Shown: positions 26,172 through 36,366, numbered from the stretch's first letter. The stretch is 64,000 nt of DNA from Candidatus Gastranaerophilales bacterium (GCA_947625495.1 CANQOQ010000004.1:36425-100424), one strand, 5' to 3'. Numbers and translations: made by a program. The notes: generated by a model not told the origin, from the letters alone.

Positions 26172-28040
26172 ATGAGAAGTATATATAAACAGTTATTATC
26201 TATAATTACAGTGAGTTCTTTTTTATTAATATCTTCCAATATGATATGTTTTGGAGCTGAAGAAGATTTAACATTAAAAGATATTTCAGACAGTTCCAAA
26301 ATTACAAAGATAGAATTTGAAGGAAATCATTTAATAAATGACTCAGATATAGTAAAAGTAATGAATATGCAAATAGGTGATGTATACAGTAAAGAAATGG
26401 TACAGCAAAACCTAAAAGCAATATATAAAACAGGATACTTCTCAGAGAAAATGAAGGCAATACCGATTCCAACCTCACCGGAATCACTTACGTTAAAAAT
26501 ATATCTTGAAGAAAATATACCAATAACAGGATTTGCAGTATCAGGTAATACCGTAATATCAACAGGAGAAATTCTAAATATATTAAATGAACTTGAAGGT
26601 CAGCCGCAGAATCTGACAACTTTATCGGAAGCGGCAGCTAAAATAGAAGATTTGTATGCTTCAAAAGGATATGTACTGGCAAGAGTTTCTAACGCACAAG
26701 ATGATCCTGACGGCTGCGTTAATATTGAAATATCCGAAGGTACAATTAATTCAATATCTTTTGAAGGTAATACAAAAACAAAAGACTTTGTTATTGAACG
26801 TAATATATTATCAGAACCGGGAAGCGTATACAATGAAAATACTCTTAAAGATGATTTAATGAGATTATTTTCAACACAAGCATTTAAAGATGTTAACCGA
26901 AAAATAGAAAAAAATCCCGAAAAAGAGGATTCATACGATATAACTATAGTACTTGAAGAACAAAGGACGGGTACAATATCATTAGGGGGCGGTCTGGATA
27001 CTGCAACAGGTCTATTTGGTCAAGCAGGATTTGTTGAAAACAACTTTTTAGGAAACGGTCAAAGAGTCGGTATTAATTTTATGGCAGGTACCGGCGTTAT
27101 CATGTCAGACAGTTCTACTCTTGATCACGCTAATTTGCAGGCAGAAGTAAGTTTCTTTGAACCAAGATTGAAAGGCTCTGATAATGCATTATTAGTTAAA
27201 GCCTTCGGACGTGATTTTGGCAGTTATCAGGTTCCATTGGCTGTTGAAAGAAGATATGGCGGTGAAGTTGTTTTATCAAGACCGTTTAAGACATATAAAA
27301 ATCTTTTAGGTTCTATTAAATTTGGCGGAGAATATGTAAAAGTTAAAGAAGGCGATTTTAACAAAATTGCAGGATTATATAAACAGCATAATATCCCTAT
27401 ATCTGAACGTTCTAAACAATTACAGGGCGGTACATATTTTACTATTGGGCCAAGCCTTGTTTATGATACAAGAGATAATATTTTAAATCCGAGAAAAGGA
27501 ATTCTTGCAACATTAAGATTTAATGAAAATGTTAATGTAACTGATTTTGACTATACACACGCTACATTAACGGCAGGAATAAAGAAATACTTCCCTATAA
27601 TGAAAAAATCATCATTTTCACTGTTAGCCAGAGGCGGAGGAAAGATTCACGGCGATATGCCTGAAGTTATGGCATTCAGCTTAGGCGGACCTTATACGGT
27701 CAGAGGTTACAGAATGAGTACTATTGGTACGGGTGAAGGTTTTATGATGGCATCTGCTGAACTTACAACGCCGTTTTTCTTCCTTGACCGAATTGAAAAA
27801 GCTCAATTCTTGGATAACGTTAAATTTAATATGTTCGTAGATGCAGGACATTTATTTAACGGGACAATTACAAATAAATTATATAACAGACCGGAATACG
27901 GTATAGCAGGCGGTGTAGGAATAAAATTATTTATTCCGGGAGTCGGTCCTTTATCTATAGATTATGGTATTCCGTTCACAAATGTAGGAAGCGGCAACAG
28001 ACGAGGCGCCTTCTCATTTGGTGTCGGAGATGTATTCTGA
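26172..28040 (+). CDS. Omp85/BamA-family outer-membrane protein
   Basis: 622 residues. Omp85 proteins fold beta-barrel proteins into the outer membrane. Signal peptide MRSIYKQLLSIITVSSFLLI is followed by three POTRA domains over about residues 40-260 (the KITKIEFEGNHLINDSDI type is repeated at ITGFAVSGNTVIS and INSISFEGNTKTKDF). A 16-strand-type barrel follows with the conserved GPYTVRGYR (cyanobacterial form of the VRGY motif). Three POTRA domains is the cyanobacterial/plastid number rather than the proteobacterial five. ATG 26172 is preferred to an upstream TTG at 26160. tsaE overlaps its stop codon. Confidence 0.92.
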   Translation: MRSIYKQLLSIITVSSFLLISSNMICFGAEEDLTLKDISDSSKITKIEFEGNHLINDSDIVKVMNMQIGDVYSKEMVQQNLKAIYKTGYFSEKMKAIPIPTSPESLTLKIYLEENIPITGFAVSGNTVISTGEILNILNELEGQPQNLTTLSEAAAKIEDLYASKGYVLARVSNAQDDPDGCVNIEISEGTINSISFEGNTKTKDFVIERNILSEPGSVYNENTLKDDLMRLFSTQAFKDVNRKIEKNPEKEDSYDITIVLEEQRTGTISLGGGLDTATGLFGQAGFVENNFLGNGQRVGINFMAGTGVIMSDSSTLDHANLQAEVSFFEPRLKGSDNALLVKAFGRDFGSYQVPLAVERRYGGEVVLSRPFKTYKNLLGSIKFGGEYVKVKEGDFNKIAGLYKQHNIPISERSKQLQGGTYFTIGPSLVYDTRDNILNPRKGILATLRFNENVNVTDFDYTHATLTAGIKKYFPIMKKSSFSLLARGGGKIHGDMPEVMAFSLGGPYTVRGYRMSTIGTGEGFMMASAELTTPFFFLDRIEKAQFLDNVKFNMFVDAGHLFNGTITNKLYNRPEYGIAGGVGIKLFIPGVGPLSIDYGIPFTNVGSGNRRGAFSFGVGDVF

Positions 28041-28507
28041 TGAATTTCAGCATAATTTGTAATGACCTCTCTGAAACTGAAAAACTTGCAGAAAAATTTG
28101 CAAATAATGTTAGAGATATAGGAGCTTTTGTTTCGCTTTATGGAGATGTAGGAGCGGGTAAAACTGCTTTTACCAAGCTTGTCTGCAAATATCTTAATGT
28201 AAAAGAAAAAGTTACAAGCCCCAGTTTTGTCATTTTAAACGAATATAAATCAGGTGATATTCCCGTTTACCATTTTGATTTATACAGGCTTGAAAAAGAA
28301 GGTGTTAATACTATAATTAACGAGCTTGAAGAATATTCTGAAGGCAAAATACTTACATTTGTCGAATGGGCAGAGTTTTCACTCAATGTTCTTCCTTTTG
28401 AAAGAATTGATGTTAATATTAATTATATAGATGACTCTAAAAGAGAATTTATTTTTAACGCTGCGGGCGAAAATAATATAAAAATTATAAACGGACTTAA
28501 GGAATGA
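28040..28507 (+). CDS. tsaE: tRNA threonylcarbamoyladenosine biosynthesis ATPase TsaE
   Basis: 155 residues. ATPase that works with TsaB and TsaD to put threonylcarbamoyl on A37 of ANN-reading tRNAs. The Walker A motif GDVGAGKTAFTK is near residue 36, and the Walker-B-like region VYHFDLYRLE near residue 80 is followed by TFVEWAE. Its ATG overlaps the stop of the BamA-like gene (TGATG), and its 3' end overlaps tsaB by four bases, so the three are translationally coupled. Confidence 0.95.
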   Translation: MNFSIICNDLSETEKLAEKFANNVRDIGAFVSLYGDVGAGKTAFTKLVCKYLNVKEKVTSPSFVILNEYKSGDIPVYHFDLYRLEKEGVNTIINELEEYSEGKILTFVEWAEFSLNVLPFERIDVNINYIDDSKREFIFNAAGENNIKIINGLKE

Positions 28508-29181
28508 AATTACTTGTTTTTGATACATGCTTTAATAAATCACATATTGTTTTAAGAGAAAATGAAAAAATCATATCTTGTAAAATAATAAACAGTAATG
28601 AGCATAATTATCACAGTGCATATTTAATTCCCGAAATAAGGAATATTTTAAGAGATAATAAGATATTTATAAAAGATTTGGACGCAATAGGAGTAAATAT
28701 AGGTCCCGGAAGTTTTACGGGAATAAGAGCAGGTATTACAATAGCAAGAGTCCTTGCTCAGCAGTCCAATATTGAACTAATTGGGGTATCTTCACTTCAA
28801 ATATTAGCAAAATCAAATACCACATCTAAAAATTCACTTATTTTACTTGATGCCAGAAAAAATAAAGTATATTTAGGTTTATATGATTATCACAATAATG
28901 AAATAATAAAGCCTATGCTTACGGAAAAAGAGAACATAAAAAACTATATAAATGATGATGTATTTATTATTACTGATAAACAAACAAATCAATATTTAAA
29001 AGAAAACAATATAAAAGCAGAAGAATATGAAAATTTTGAAGATAAAATAGGACTTTATTTATCTGAAATTACATATAATTTATTAAATTCAAAAGATGAT
29101 TATTACCACTGGGCAAAAGTAAAACCATTATATATACAGCAGCCATCAATTACAAAACCAAAGGAACAAAATAATGTATAG
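28504..29181 (+). CDS. tsaB: tRNA threonylcarbamoyladenosine biosynthesis protein TsaB
   Basis: 225 residues, ASKHA-fold scaffold partner of TsaD and TsaE. The N-terminal LLVFDTCF corresponds to the family's LaIDTs strand, and IGVNIGPGSFTGIRAG near residue 70 is the TsaB signature. It overlaps tsaE by four bases and the next small gene by eight. The partner tsaD is not in this window. Confidence 0.93.
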   Translation: MKLLVFDTCFNKSHIVLRENEKIISCKIINSNEHNYHSAYLIPEIRNILRDNKIFIKDLDAIGVNIGPGSFTGIRAGITIARVLAQQSNIELIGVSSLQILAKSNTTSKNSLILLDARKNKVYLGLYDYHNNEIIKPMLTEKENIKNYINDDVFIITDKQTNQYLKENNIKAEEYENFEDKIGLYLSEITYNLLNSKDDYYHWAKVKPLYIQQPSITKPKEQNNV

Positions 29182-29458
29182 AATAGAATTTTCAGGTTGT
29201 ATAACAGCTTTAGTAATTTTCTTATTACTGATTTTTTTGGTAAAAGAACTATGGTGGCTGATTGTCGGAATCGCAATAATATGTATAGTAATATATTACT
29301 TAAATTTGATATACCAATATATAACCAATAATAAAACTGAAACAGATAAAAACTATACGCCAAAGATGGGAGAAGTATATAAAGTATGCCCATATTGCAA
29401 TGCAAAAGTAAGAGTTACCGCAACGACATGCCCTGTATGTAACAGAGCATTAAATTAA
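29174..29458 (+). CDS. Small membrane protein with C-terminal zinc ribbon
   Basis: 94 residues. Two adjacent hydrophobic helices (residues 8-25 and 27-50) are followed by a soluble tail with a four-cysteine ribbon, CPYCNAK and CPVCNRAL. I know no specific function. It overlaps the tsaB stop by eight bases and ends just before a bidirectional terminator, so it is the last gene of the BamA-like/tsaE/tsaB unit. Confidence 0.75.
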   Translation: MYRIEFSGCITALVIFLLLIFLVKELWWLIVGIAIICIVIYYLNLIYQYITNNKTETDKNYTPKMGEVYKVCPYCNAKVRVTATTCPVCNRALN

Positions 29459-29467
29459 AAAAAATAT

Positions 29468-29503
29468 AAAAAAAGCCGCTTGAATACTCAAGCGGCTTTT
29501 TTT
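29468..29503. terminator. Bidirectional rho-independent terminator
   Basis: GCCGCTTGA and TCAAGCGGC form a nine-pair stem around ATAC, flanked by A7 and T7, between the convergent zinc-ribbon and HU genes. Confidence 0.92.
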
Positions 29504-29515
29504 ATAAAGAAATGC

Positions 29516-29788
29516 TTATTTAACAGCATCTTTGAATTTTTTACCAGCAGAGAAAGCAGGAACTGTTTTAGCAGCAATTTTAATTGCAGCACCAGTTTGA
29601 GGGTTACGACCTGTTCTTGCTTTTCTTTTACGAGCTTCAAAAGTACCAAAACCAACTAAAGTAACTTTCTTACCTTTAGCAACTGTTTTTTGTACAGTGT
29701 CAATTGTAGCACTTAAAACATCTGCTGCAGCTTTTTGTGATACTTTTGCTTTTTTAGCAACTTCTTTTACTAATTCTTCTTTGTTCAT
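29516..29788 (-). CDS. hup: HU-family nucleoid DNA-binding protein
   Basis: 90 residues, normal for HU. It has the N-terminal helices MNKEELVKEVAKKA, the beta-arm signature ending GRNPQTGAAIKIAAK and the C-terminal helix FSAGKKFKDAVK. It bends DNA non-specifically and compacts the chromosome. GAGGAGG stands 5 bases before the ATG, and a palindrome lies just 5' of that site in the leader. Confidence 0.96.
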   Translation of the reverse strand: MNKEELVKEVAKKAKVSQKAAADVLSATIDTVQKTVAKGKKVTLVGFGTFEARKRKARTGRNPQTGAAIKIAAKTVPAFSAGKKFKDAVK

Positions 29789-29799
29789 GAGAACCTCCT

Positions 29800-29844
29800 C
29801 TTGTATTACAAGATTTATTATACTTATATTTCAAGTTTTGGCAA
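29800..29844 (-). promoter_or_regulatory. HU promoter and leader palindrome
   Basis: On the minus strand TTGCCA (29839-29844), 16 bases and a perfect TATAAT (29817-29822) form a promoter. The leader contains CTTGTAATACAAG (29800-29812), a six-base-arm palindrome that abuts the ribosome-binding site and could be an operator or a message hairpin. Confidence 0.55.
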
Positions 29845-29883
29845 TAGTTTTAAGAAATATTTTTAAAAAATCATATAAATTTA

Positions 29884-31416
29884 CTATTCTATAGTAAATA
29901 TAATAATATCTCCAGGAGCCATTTTTGCAGTTAGAGAGGCGTTTTTAAGGCTTTGTTCTTTTATTTGTTTAATAAAATTAATTTTTGATTTTTTATTTAT
30001 TTTTTTTATTTTTACTTCAACAGTTTCCGAGTTAATAAGATTTCTATTTATGACTGTAACTATTGATTTTTTAGCATATATCCGTTGAAAAGCAAAAACT
30101 TTTTCATTATCTGTTGAAAGAGGAATAAATTTACCTTTTGTAACAATATCCAAATAATTATTCCTTAAAGTCATGGCAATTTTATGTTCATTTAATAATA
30201 AATCCGATTCACTGCCGGGTTTTCTTGAAAAATTAAATATATCTATTTGTCCTTTATGTACATAATAATATTCATCATCAGTATATGTTTCATCAGCTTT
30301 TTTATAAGCATAAGAATATGTATAATCATCACCTTGCAAAAATCCGTCAATGTAATAAGGATTTAAGGGAAGTAAGGCATTAAGCCAAATAATTATTTTT
30401 GAAAATTTTTCTCCGCCGATAAGCAGAGGACTCATTTCGTCATGGGTTTCAAAACTGCCTATAACAGATTTTTTTTCAGGATACTTTTTTAATTGTTTTT
30501 TTTGATTTTCAACAGCAAGCGTTAAGTCTTCCATTTTATGCCAGTTTTTTAAATCAAAATAATTACCGTAATAACCGTCAAATCCTGCTTCCAATAATTT
30601 TTTATAATCGGTAAAATACGCCTTATCAGATGCAGGTTTTGTCCAGTTTTCAGAAGCTTCCGCAAGAAAAAGAAATCCTTCTTTTTTACTTCTTGCAAAT
30701 TTTATAAGTTCCTTCCAAAAAATAAAAGGTTTAATGGTTGCAACATCAGCTCTTATGCCGTCAGCCCCTATATTAATCATATAACTTACAAATATTTTAT
30801 GCAGAATAAAAATATCTGATTTTACAAGTTCATCAAACGTATCAGGGACATTAAACAGTCTTACATCAGCCCAGTCAGACGGTACATAAGGTGAACCGTC
30901 TTCTTTTTGAAGAAATAAATCAGGTCTGTTAATAAATAAATCGTATGCTCCGCAGCTCGGCAAATCAACAATTACTCTTATATCCCGTTTGTGGCACTCA
31001 TCTATAAATTTTTTAGCCTGATTTTTAGGTGACAAATCACTTTGTGTATCAATCAATTGAAGATTTATTGATGCAAAATCAGCCATAGCATATAATGAGC
31101 CTGCAGTACCGAGTGATTTTATTTTTCCGACAGGTGTTATGGGAAGTAAATGTATTGTATTTATCCCCAGAGTTTTTAATTCATCCAGCCTATCTATAGC
31201 ATTAATAAACGACCCCGGAGTTTCTCCTTCATAAAAATCTATTATTTCGTTGCCGTTTTTATCATTTGCATTAAAAGTTCTTATATTTAATGCATATATT
31301 ACGGAACGATTATTTTGAAATAAATCTCTTAAATCAGTTTTAGGTATAGCAGTTTCATCCGCAGAGGCTTTAAAAAGAATACTCATTATAACCAATAAAA
31401 ACAAAAATCTTTTTAA
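29884..31416 (-). CDS. Secreted GH13 alpha-amylase-family protein
   Basis: 510 residues from a GTG start. The glycoside hydrolase 13 barrel motifs are present: GINTIHLLPITPVG, the nucleophile aspartate in GADGIRADVA, the acid/base glutamate in FLAEASENW, and FETHDEM for the last catalytic aspartate. The N-terminus is a signal peptide (LKRFLFLLVIMSILFKASA), so it acts outside the cytoplasm on an alpha-glucan or maltodextrin. I chose GTG 31414-31416 because AAGGGGG lies 8 bases ahead; the upstream ATG at 31449 would place a polar leader before the signal sequence. Precise substrate unknown. Confidence 0.85.
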   Translation of the reverse strand, partial: LKRFLFLLVIMSILFKASADETAIPKTDLRDLFQNNRSVIYALNIRTFNANDKNGNEIIDFYEGETPGSFINAIDRLDELKTLGINTIHLLPITPVGKIKSLGTAGSLYAMADFASINLQLIDTQSDLSPKNQAKKFIDECHKRDIRVIVDLPSCGAYDLFINRPDLFLQKEDGSPYVPSDWADVRLFNVPDTFDELVKSDIFILHKIFVSYMINIGADGIRADVATIKPFIFWKELIKFARSKKEGFLFLAEASENWTKPASDKAYFTDYKKLLEAGFDGYYGNYFDLKNWHKMEDLTLAVENQKKQLKKYPEKKSVIGSFETHDEMSPLLIGGEKFSKIIIWLNALLPLNPYYIDGFLQGDDYTYSYAYKKADETYTDDEYYYVHKGQIDIFNFSRKPGSESDLLLNEHKIAMTLRNNYLDIVTKGKFIPLSTDNEKVFAFQRIYAKKSIVTVINRNLINSETVEVKIKKINKKSKINFIKQIKEQSLKNASLTAKMAPGDIIIFTIE

Positions 31417-31555
31417 CACTAAAATTGCCCCCTTGAATGAGTATAACATAAATATTTCTTTGTATTATAATAATTTTATCCGAGAAAATTTTGCTCACGT
31501 TCATTATGGCAAAATTATTGAGCGGAAAAATAAGATACACTATATGAGGCTTATT

Positions 31556-32590
31556 ATGAAAGAAAAATTAGAACTTATTTTAAATAATGCGACACAAGAA
31601 ATTAACAATTCACAATCCGTTCAGGAACTTGATGATGTTAAATTGAAATATTTAAGCAGAAAAGGTGAATTAAATTCCATAAAAAAAAATTTAAAAGACT
31701 TATCAGACGAAGAAAAAAGAGTAGTAGGCTCACTTGCAAACAGTGTATCCAATAAGTTAGAAGAATTAATAAGTATAAAAAATAATCAATTATATAAAAA
31801 AGAATTAAACAGGAAATTAGAAGAGGAAAGAATAGATATAACCCTGCCGTCAGATTACAGGCCGCACGGGAAAGTACATCCTCTGACTCAGACAATAAAT
31901 GAAATTACGGAAATATTCCAAGGTCTGGGTTTTTCTATAATGCCATCTGAAGACAGTCCTGAAGTTGAAACGGAATATATAAATTTTGATATGTTAAATT
32001 TTCCGCCAAATCATCCGGCAAGAGATATGCAGGATACGTTTTATACAAAAACGGCACCAAATGTAATTTTAAGGAGCCAAACTTCAGGAGCGCAAATAAG
32101 ACAAATGCTTCATCAGACACCTCCTATCAGGGTTATTTCCCCCGGAAGAGTATACAGATGTGAATCAGTCAGCGCCAGAAAAAATAACCTGTTCCACCAG
32201 ATAGAAGGACTAATGGTTGATAAAGATATAACTTTTGCAGATTTAAAAGGAATATTAAATGAATTTGTAAGAATATATTTTGGTTCTGCAAGACCAACAA
32301 GATTTAGAGCAAGCTACTTTCCTTTTACAGAACCGAGCGCAGAAGTTGATGTTCAATGTATAATGTGTTCCGGAAAAGGCTGCAGAACATGCTCCGGTAC
32401 GGGCTGGCTTGAAGTATTGGGAGCAGGCATGGTGCATGCGAATGTCTTAAGAAATGTAGGTATAGATACTGAAACATATTCAGGATTTGCATTCGGCATG
32501 GGTGTCGAAAGACTTGCTATGCTAAAATATGCAATCAATGATATAAGACTTTTCTTCAACAATGATATAAGATTTTTAAACCAATTTTAA
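31556..32590 (+). CDS. pheS: Phenylalanyl-tRNA synthetase alpha chain
   Basis: 344 residues, class II synthetase catalytic subunit. N-terminal coiled coil (about 1-90), then motif 2-type [18 protein letters not shown] and motif 3 [17 protein letters not shown] cysteine-containing insert ([17 protein letters not shown]) near residue 260 is typical of one bacterial PheS branch. ATG 31556 is chosen because GAGG lies 6 bases upstream; the long 5' extension has no family match. pheT is not adjacent; hisF follows two bases downstream. Confidence 0.95.
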   Translation: MKEKLELILNNATQEINNSQSVQELDDVKLKYLSRKGELNSIKKNLKDLSDEEKRVVGSLANSVSNKLEELISIKNNQLYKKELNRKLEEERIDITLPSDYRPHGKVHPLTQTINEITEIFQGLGFSIMPSEDSPEVETEYINFDMLNFPPNHPARDMQDTFYTKTAPNVILRSQTSGAQIRQMLHQTPPIRVISPGRVYRCESVSARKNNLFHQIEGLMVDKDITFADLKGILNEFVRIYFGSARPTRFRASYFPFTEPSAEVDVQCIMCSGKGCRTCSGTGWLEVLGAGMVHANVLRNVGIDTETYSGFAFGMGVERLAMLKYAINDIRLFFNNDIRFLNQF

Positions 32591-32592
32591 AC

Positions 32593-33351
32593 ATGCTTAC
32601 AAAGAGAATAATACCTTGTTTAGATGTAAAAAACGGACAGACGGTAAAAGGTATAAATTTTGAGAATTTATCCTATGCCGGAGATCCGGTCGAGCTTGCA
32701 AAAAAATACTCATCTGAGGGTGCTGATGAATTAGTTTTCCTTGATATTACGGCAACAAATGAAGGAAGAAAAACAACAGAAGCAATGGTTAAAAAGGTTG
32801 CAAAAGAAGTATTTATTCCCTTTACCGTCGGGGGCGGAATAAAATCTGTTGATGATATGAAAACCTTATTGATGGCAGGTGCCGATAAAATTGCAATAAA
32901 CTCAGCCGCCGTTTTAAATCCCGAATTAATTAATAAATCTTCATCTTATTTCGGCTCTCAATGCGTTGTTGTGGCTATTGATGCAAAAAGATTAAACGGT
33001 GAATTTTATGTTCATATTAATGCAGGCAAGAAAAATACCGGAATAAAACTCATCGATTGGGTTTTAGAGGTTGAAAAAAGAGGTGCAGGCGAAATATTAT
33101 TAACATCTATGGATTTTGACGGGACCCAAAACGGTTTTGATATTGAAATGACAAAACTGGCATCAAAAAACGTTAATATTCCCGTAATTGCTTCAGGCGG
33201 TGCAGGAGCTGATGTAAAACATTTTATTCAAGTCTTTCAAGAAGGACTTGCCGATGCAGCTCTTGCAGCATCTGTTTTTCATTATAATACTTTACCCGTT
33301 CCCGTATTAAAATCTGCTTTAGTAACTAAACATATTCCCGTAAGAATTTAA
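32593..33351 (+). CDS. hisF: Imidazole glycerol phosphate synthase, cyclase subunit HisF
   Basis: 252 residues, TIM-barrel cyclase that with HisH forms imidazole glycerol phosphate and AICAR in histidine synthesis. Landmarks are the start [19 protein letters not shown] with the catalytic aspartate, the phosphate loops TVGGGIKS and ASGGAG, and the second catalytic aspartate in [11 protein letters not shown]. It follows pheS directly. Other his genes are absent from this window. Confidence 0.96.
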   Translation: MLTKRIIPCLDVKNGQTVKGINFENLSYAGDPVELAKKYSSEGADELVFLDITATNEGRKTTEAMVKKVAKEVFIPFTVGGGIKSVDDMKTLLMAGADKIAINSAAVLNPELINKSSSYFGSQCVVVAIDAKRLNGEFYVHINAGKKNTGIKLIDWVLEVEKRGAGEILLTSMDFDGTQNGFDIEMTKLASKNVNIPVIASGGAGADVKHFIQVFQEGLADAALAASVFHYNTLPVPVLKSALVTKHIPVRI

Positions 33352-33422
33352 ATATAGCAAATTTACCGTTTTAACTTGATATAGTTTTGTTTTTCTTATA
33401 TCCTATACATGTTAACTAATAC

Positions 33423-34400
33423 ATGCAGGATATGGAAGAAAGTATCAATTTACCATTGGAGCATCTGGCTCAAAGATGCAATATTATAGATTCTATAAAC
33501 CCTAAAAGTTCTATAGAAAAAATTTTAGGGCTTAGTAATGAATTTCCGAGCGAACATTTAATATTGATATATAATTACTTTTTTGAAGTCTCTAATTCCT
33601 ATGAAATTTTAATTTTTTTATTAAATAAAATTGATAAATATAAAGATAAATCATCAAGAACATTATTAATAGATTCCCTGTTAATGAAAAGCAAACTGGC
33701 GCAAAGAATACCGGATAGTGATAATTTAACAAGAATAAGAGTAAATATCGCAAAAGCATTAGCCAATACAAAAGATCCGCAGGCTGTTTATCCTTTACTT
33801 TATTGTTTAAACAATAAAGATGAAAATTATAAAATTAAACTATCGTGCGCAGAAGCATTAGGGAAAATAGGGGATAAATATGCAGTTCTTCCTTTAATGA
33901 ATATATTAGAAGATGAAACAGAATCCTCTGTATATGTTAAAGAATCTGCTGTTTCCGCATTGGGCATGATTGGTGATGAAAAAGCCGTTGATTCTCTCGT
34001 TTCTATTATAGAAAGTAAAAAAGGGTTTCTGGATAAATTTACTTTTTTGAAAGAAAGAGCGCTTGAAGCATTAAATAAACTTAATTTTAAGACAGAAAAA
34101 GTTCATAATGCACTGGTTAAAGCACTGAGAGATGAATCACCAAGAGTAAGGATAAATGCTATAGAAGTTTTAATGAACTCAAATGATGAAAGAGCAGAGG
34201 AACTTATAAGAAACATGCTCTATGATAACAATCAGGAAGTTGTTCAAAATGCTGTTATAGCCCTTTATAATATGATTGGTGATGATATCTTAGAAGAAAT
34301 AATAAACGATGAAAAATATCCTGATTATGCTAAAACAGAAGCCGTTAAATTGCGAGATGACTTAAAAGAGGAAGACTTCGATGAAGACACTAACGAATAA
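33423..34400 (+). CDS. HEAT-repeat protein
   Basis: 325 residues made largely of helical repeats of the PBS-lyase HEAT type from about residue 95. Examples are IRVNIAKALANTKDPQAVYP, IKLSCAEALGKIGDKYAVLP, VKESAVSALGMIGDEKAVDS and VRINAIEVLMNSNDERAEEL. Such arrays are protein-interaction scaffolds. In photosynthetic cyanobacteria they include phycobilin lyases, but no evidence supports that role here. The C-terminus is acidic. The stop lies 20 bases inside queC, so the two are co-translated. The start could also be ATG 33432. Confidence 0.85.
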   Translation: MQDMEESINLPLEHLAQRCNIIDSINPKSSIEKILGLSNEFPSEHLILIYNYFFEVSNSYEILIFLLNKIDKYKDKSSRTLLIDSLLMKSKLAQRIPDSDNLTRIRVNIAKALANTKDPQAVYPLLYCLNNKDENYKIKLSCAEALGKIGDKYAVLPLMNILEDETESSVYVKESAVSALGMIGDEKAVDSLVSIIESKKGFLDKFTFLKERALEALNKLNFKTEKVHNALVKALRDESPRVRINAIEVLMNSNDERAEELIRNMLYDNNQEVVQNAVIALYNMIGDDILEEIINDEKYPDYAKTEAVKLRDDLKEEDFDEDTNE

Positions 34401-35079
34401 AAAATCTGTCATTCTGCTCTCAGGCGGACTGGATTCTCTTATTAGTCTTGCAACTTTAAAAAATGAACTTGATATTAAACTTGCACTTACTTTTAACTAC
34501 GGTCAAAAAGCATTTAACAATGAACTAAAAGCCGCTTCAGACATTTGTAAATATTATAATATAAAACACGAAGTTATATCCTTAGATTGGTTGAAAAACA
34601 TATCCAAATCAGCTTTGAATTGCGAAAAAGATGTTCCTTTAATAGATAAAAACGAATTGAACAGCAAAATTACAACTTCAAAATCAGCTGAATCCGTATG
34701 GGTGCCAAATAGAAATGCTCTTTTTATTAATATAGCAGCATGCTATGCCGAATCATATAAGTATAAATATATAATAATAGGCGCAAACAAAGAAGAAGGT
34801 GCTACATTCAAAGATAATTCATTTGAGTTTATTCAAGCAGTTAATAATTCTCTTAAAAATTCAGCAAATTTCGAAATAGAAGTTACAGCACCTTTAATAA
34901 ATTATGATAAAAATGAGATTGTAAAATTGGGACTAAAATTAAAAGCTCCTTTTAATCTTATATACAGCTGCTATAATACTCAAGAAAAAAAACATTGCGG
35001 AAAATGTGAATCTTGCCTCAGACTTAAACGTGCATTAGAATTAAATAACAGAGATGATATTATTTCACAGCTATTTTAG
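34381..35079 (+). CDS. queC: 7-cyano-7-deazaguanine synthase QueC
   Basis: 232 residues. QueC converts 7-carboxy-7-deazaguanine to preQ0 for queuosine tRNA modification. The ATP pyrophosphatase loop SGGLDSL is near residue 14 and the zinc-binding CGKCESCLRLKRAL lies at the C-terminus. GAGGAAG precedes the ATG inside the HEAT-repeat gene. Partner genes queD and queE are not adjacent. Confidence 0.93.
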   Translation: MKTLTNKKSVILLSGGLDSLISLATLKNELDIKLALTFNYGQKAFNNELKAASDICKYYNIKHEVISLDWLKNISKSALNCEKDVPLIDKNELNSKITTSKSAESVWVPNRNALFINIAACYAESYKYKYIIIGANKEEGATFKDNSFEFIQAVNNSLKNSANFEIEVTAPLINYDKNEIVKLGLKLKAPFNLIYSCYNTQEKKHCGKCESCLRLKRALELNNRDDIISQLF

Positions 35080-35089
35080 GGGATAAAAA

Positions 35090-35653
35090 TTGGAAACACT
35101 ATTCATAGAAAATGAAATTAAATATACGGGAATTCAACTCGCTCCTCACTGGATTTATAAAAATTTTCACATCAAAGGAAATTGTATTGTATCTTTTATC
35201 GGTGAATGTGATGTTAAACTTGAACACATGGTTGATATAGAAGATGTTATTAATAATGAACCTATATACAGTAAAAAAATGCTTAGTTTTATAGAAGAAA
35301 ATTTTAATTCGACATTAATTGAAACAGTATATAAACAAAGATTATTAACAACAATAGCCAAGGAGTTAATAGAGAAATATTCACCATCAGTTAATATAAA
35401 AAGAAGCGGTGATGATTTATATATAGGAGATAAAAAACTTTCGGTTTCGATAGCTACAAAATCAATTACATCAAGCTTAATTCATTTCGGATTAAATATA
35501 GAAGCTCAAGATGCACCTATCAAGGCTGCTGACTTAGTACATGATGCAAAAATTTGTGATATTAAAAAATTTGCAAATGAGCTTCTTGAAAACTATAAAA
35601 ACGAAATTAACGATATAAATTTTGCGGCATGTAAAGTCAGAGGAGTCTTTTAA
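35090..35653 (+). CDS. DUF366 family protein
   Basis: 187 residues resembling the uncharacterised DUF366 family. The N-terminal pattern IKYTGIQLAPHWIYKNF followed by GNCIVSFIGECDV is the diagnostic stretch I recall. No catalytic assignment is known to me. The TTG start at 35090 is supported by TAGGGGAT 8 bases upstream; no ATG is available nearby. It lies ten bases after queC and overlaps the next start by one base, so it is in the same operon. Confidence 0.78.
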   Translation: METLFIENEIKYTGIQLAPHWIYKNFHIKGNCIVSFIGECDVKLEHMVDIEDVINNEPIYSKKMLSFIEENFNSTLIETVYKQRLLTTIAKELIEKYSPSVNIKRSGDDLYIGDKKLSVSIATKSITSSLIHFGLNIEAQDAPIKAADLVHDAKICDIKKFANELLENYKNEINDINFAACKVRGVF

Positions 35654-36366
35654 TGCAGGATAATAATACCCCTATCAGAAGAAGAAAAAGAAGAAGAAGG
35701 AACCCGTTCGGATATCTTTTCCTTTTTTCTTTAGTATTTATTTTTGCTTTATTAGGTTTATCTTATATTGTTAAATCATATTCTCCTAACGTAGATGTAA
35801 CAATAGGAAATAATGAAGCATTAACTTTATCAGAACAGGATATGGATGTTGAAATAAAAACTATTGACGAAAGATTAAAATGGATTCAAACAGAAGATGA
35901 AATGCCGACTGTTGCCATAAGAGAACCTAAAGAAAAACAGTCTGATATCGATAAAAAACAAAAAGATAAAGATAAAGATAAAGAAAAAAATAAAGAAGAA
36001 AAAGTATTAAAAAAGCCGAAAAAAGATAAACCTTCTGAGAAAAAAGAAACTACAAGTAAAGCTGCCCAAGATTATAAAAAACAAAAATTAGATATAAAAT
36101 TAGAAAAAGCAATTACTCCGCCAAAACCATTACCGCCTAAAATAACCAAGGTATATATCGGCAAATATTCTACAATAGAAGAAGCAATGAGAATTCAACG
36201 CAAAATTGCATCGGAAGAATCAGATATAGTTCCTTTTATAAAATCATTAGGCAGCGGTTATATAGTTCAAATAGGCTCATTTTCCGATTCTCAAAGAGCA
36301 GCTGCGCTGTTAACAAGAATGAGAAATAAAGGCTACAATGCAAAACTTTTAACTGAAAATAAATAA
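35653..36366 (+). CDS. Membrane-anchored SPOR-domain protein
   Basis: 237 residues. An arginine-rich cytosolic N-terminus (RRRKRRRR) is followed by one membrane helix (residues 20-41) and a long lysine/glutamate-rich linker. A C-terminal SPOR domain of about 70 residues follows (KVYIGKYSTIEEAMRIQRKI; GYIVQIGSFSDSQRAAALLT). SPOR domains bind denuded glycan strands at division sites, so a role in the periplasmic division machinery is likely. Last gene of the HEAT/queC/DUF366 unit, with a terminator directly after it. Confidence 0.88.
   Translation: MQDNNTPIRRRKRRRRNPFGYLFLFSLVFIFALLGLSYIVKSYSPNVDVTIGNNEALTLSEQDMDVEIKTIDERLKWIQTEDEMPTVAIREPKEKQSDIDKKQKDKDKDKEKNKEEKVLKKPKKDKPSEKKETTSKAAQDYKKQKLDIKLEKAITPPKPLPPKITKVYIGKYSTIEEAMRIQRKIASEESDIVPFIKSLGSGYIVQIGSFSDSQRAAALLTRMRNKGYNAKLLTENK

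Noticed and set aside
33423..34400. HEAT-repeat protein as a phycobilin lyase
   Set aside because: Repeats are generic and no pigment or phycobiliprotein genes are seen in the window.
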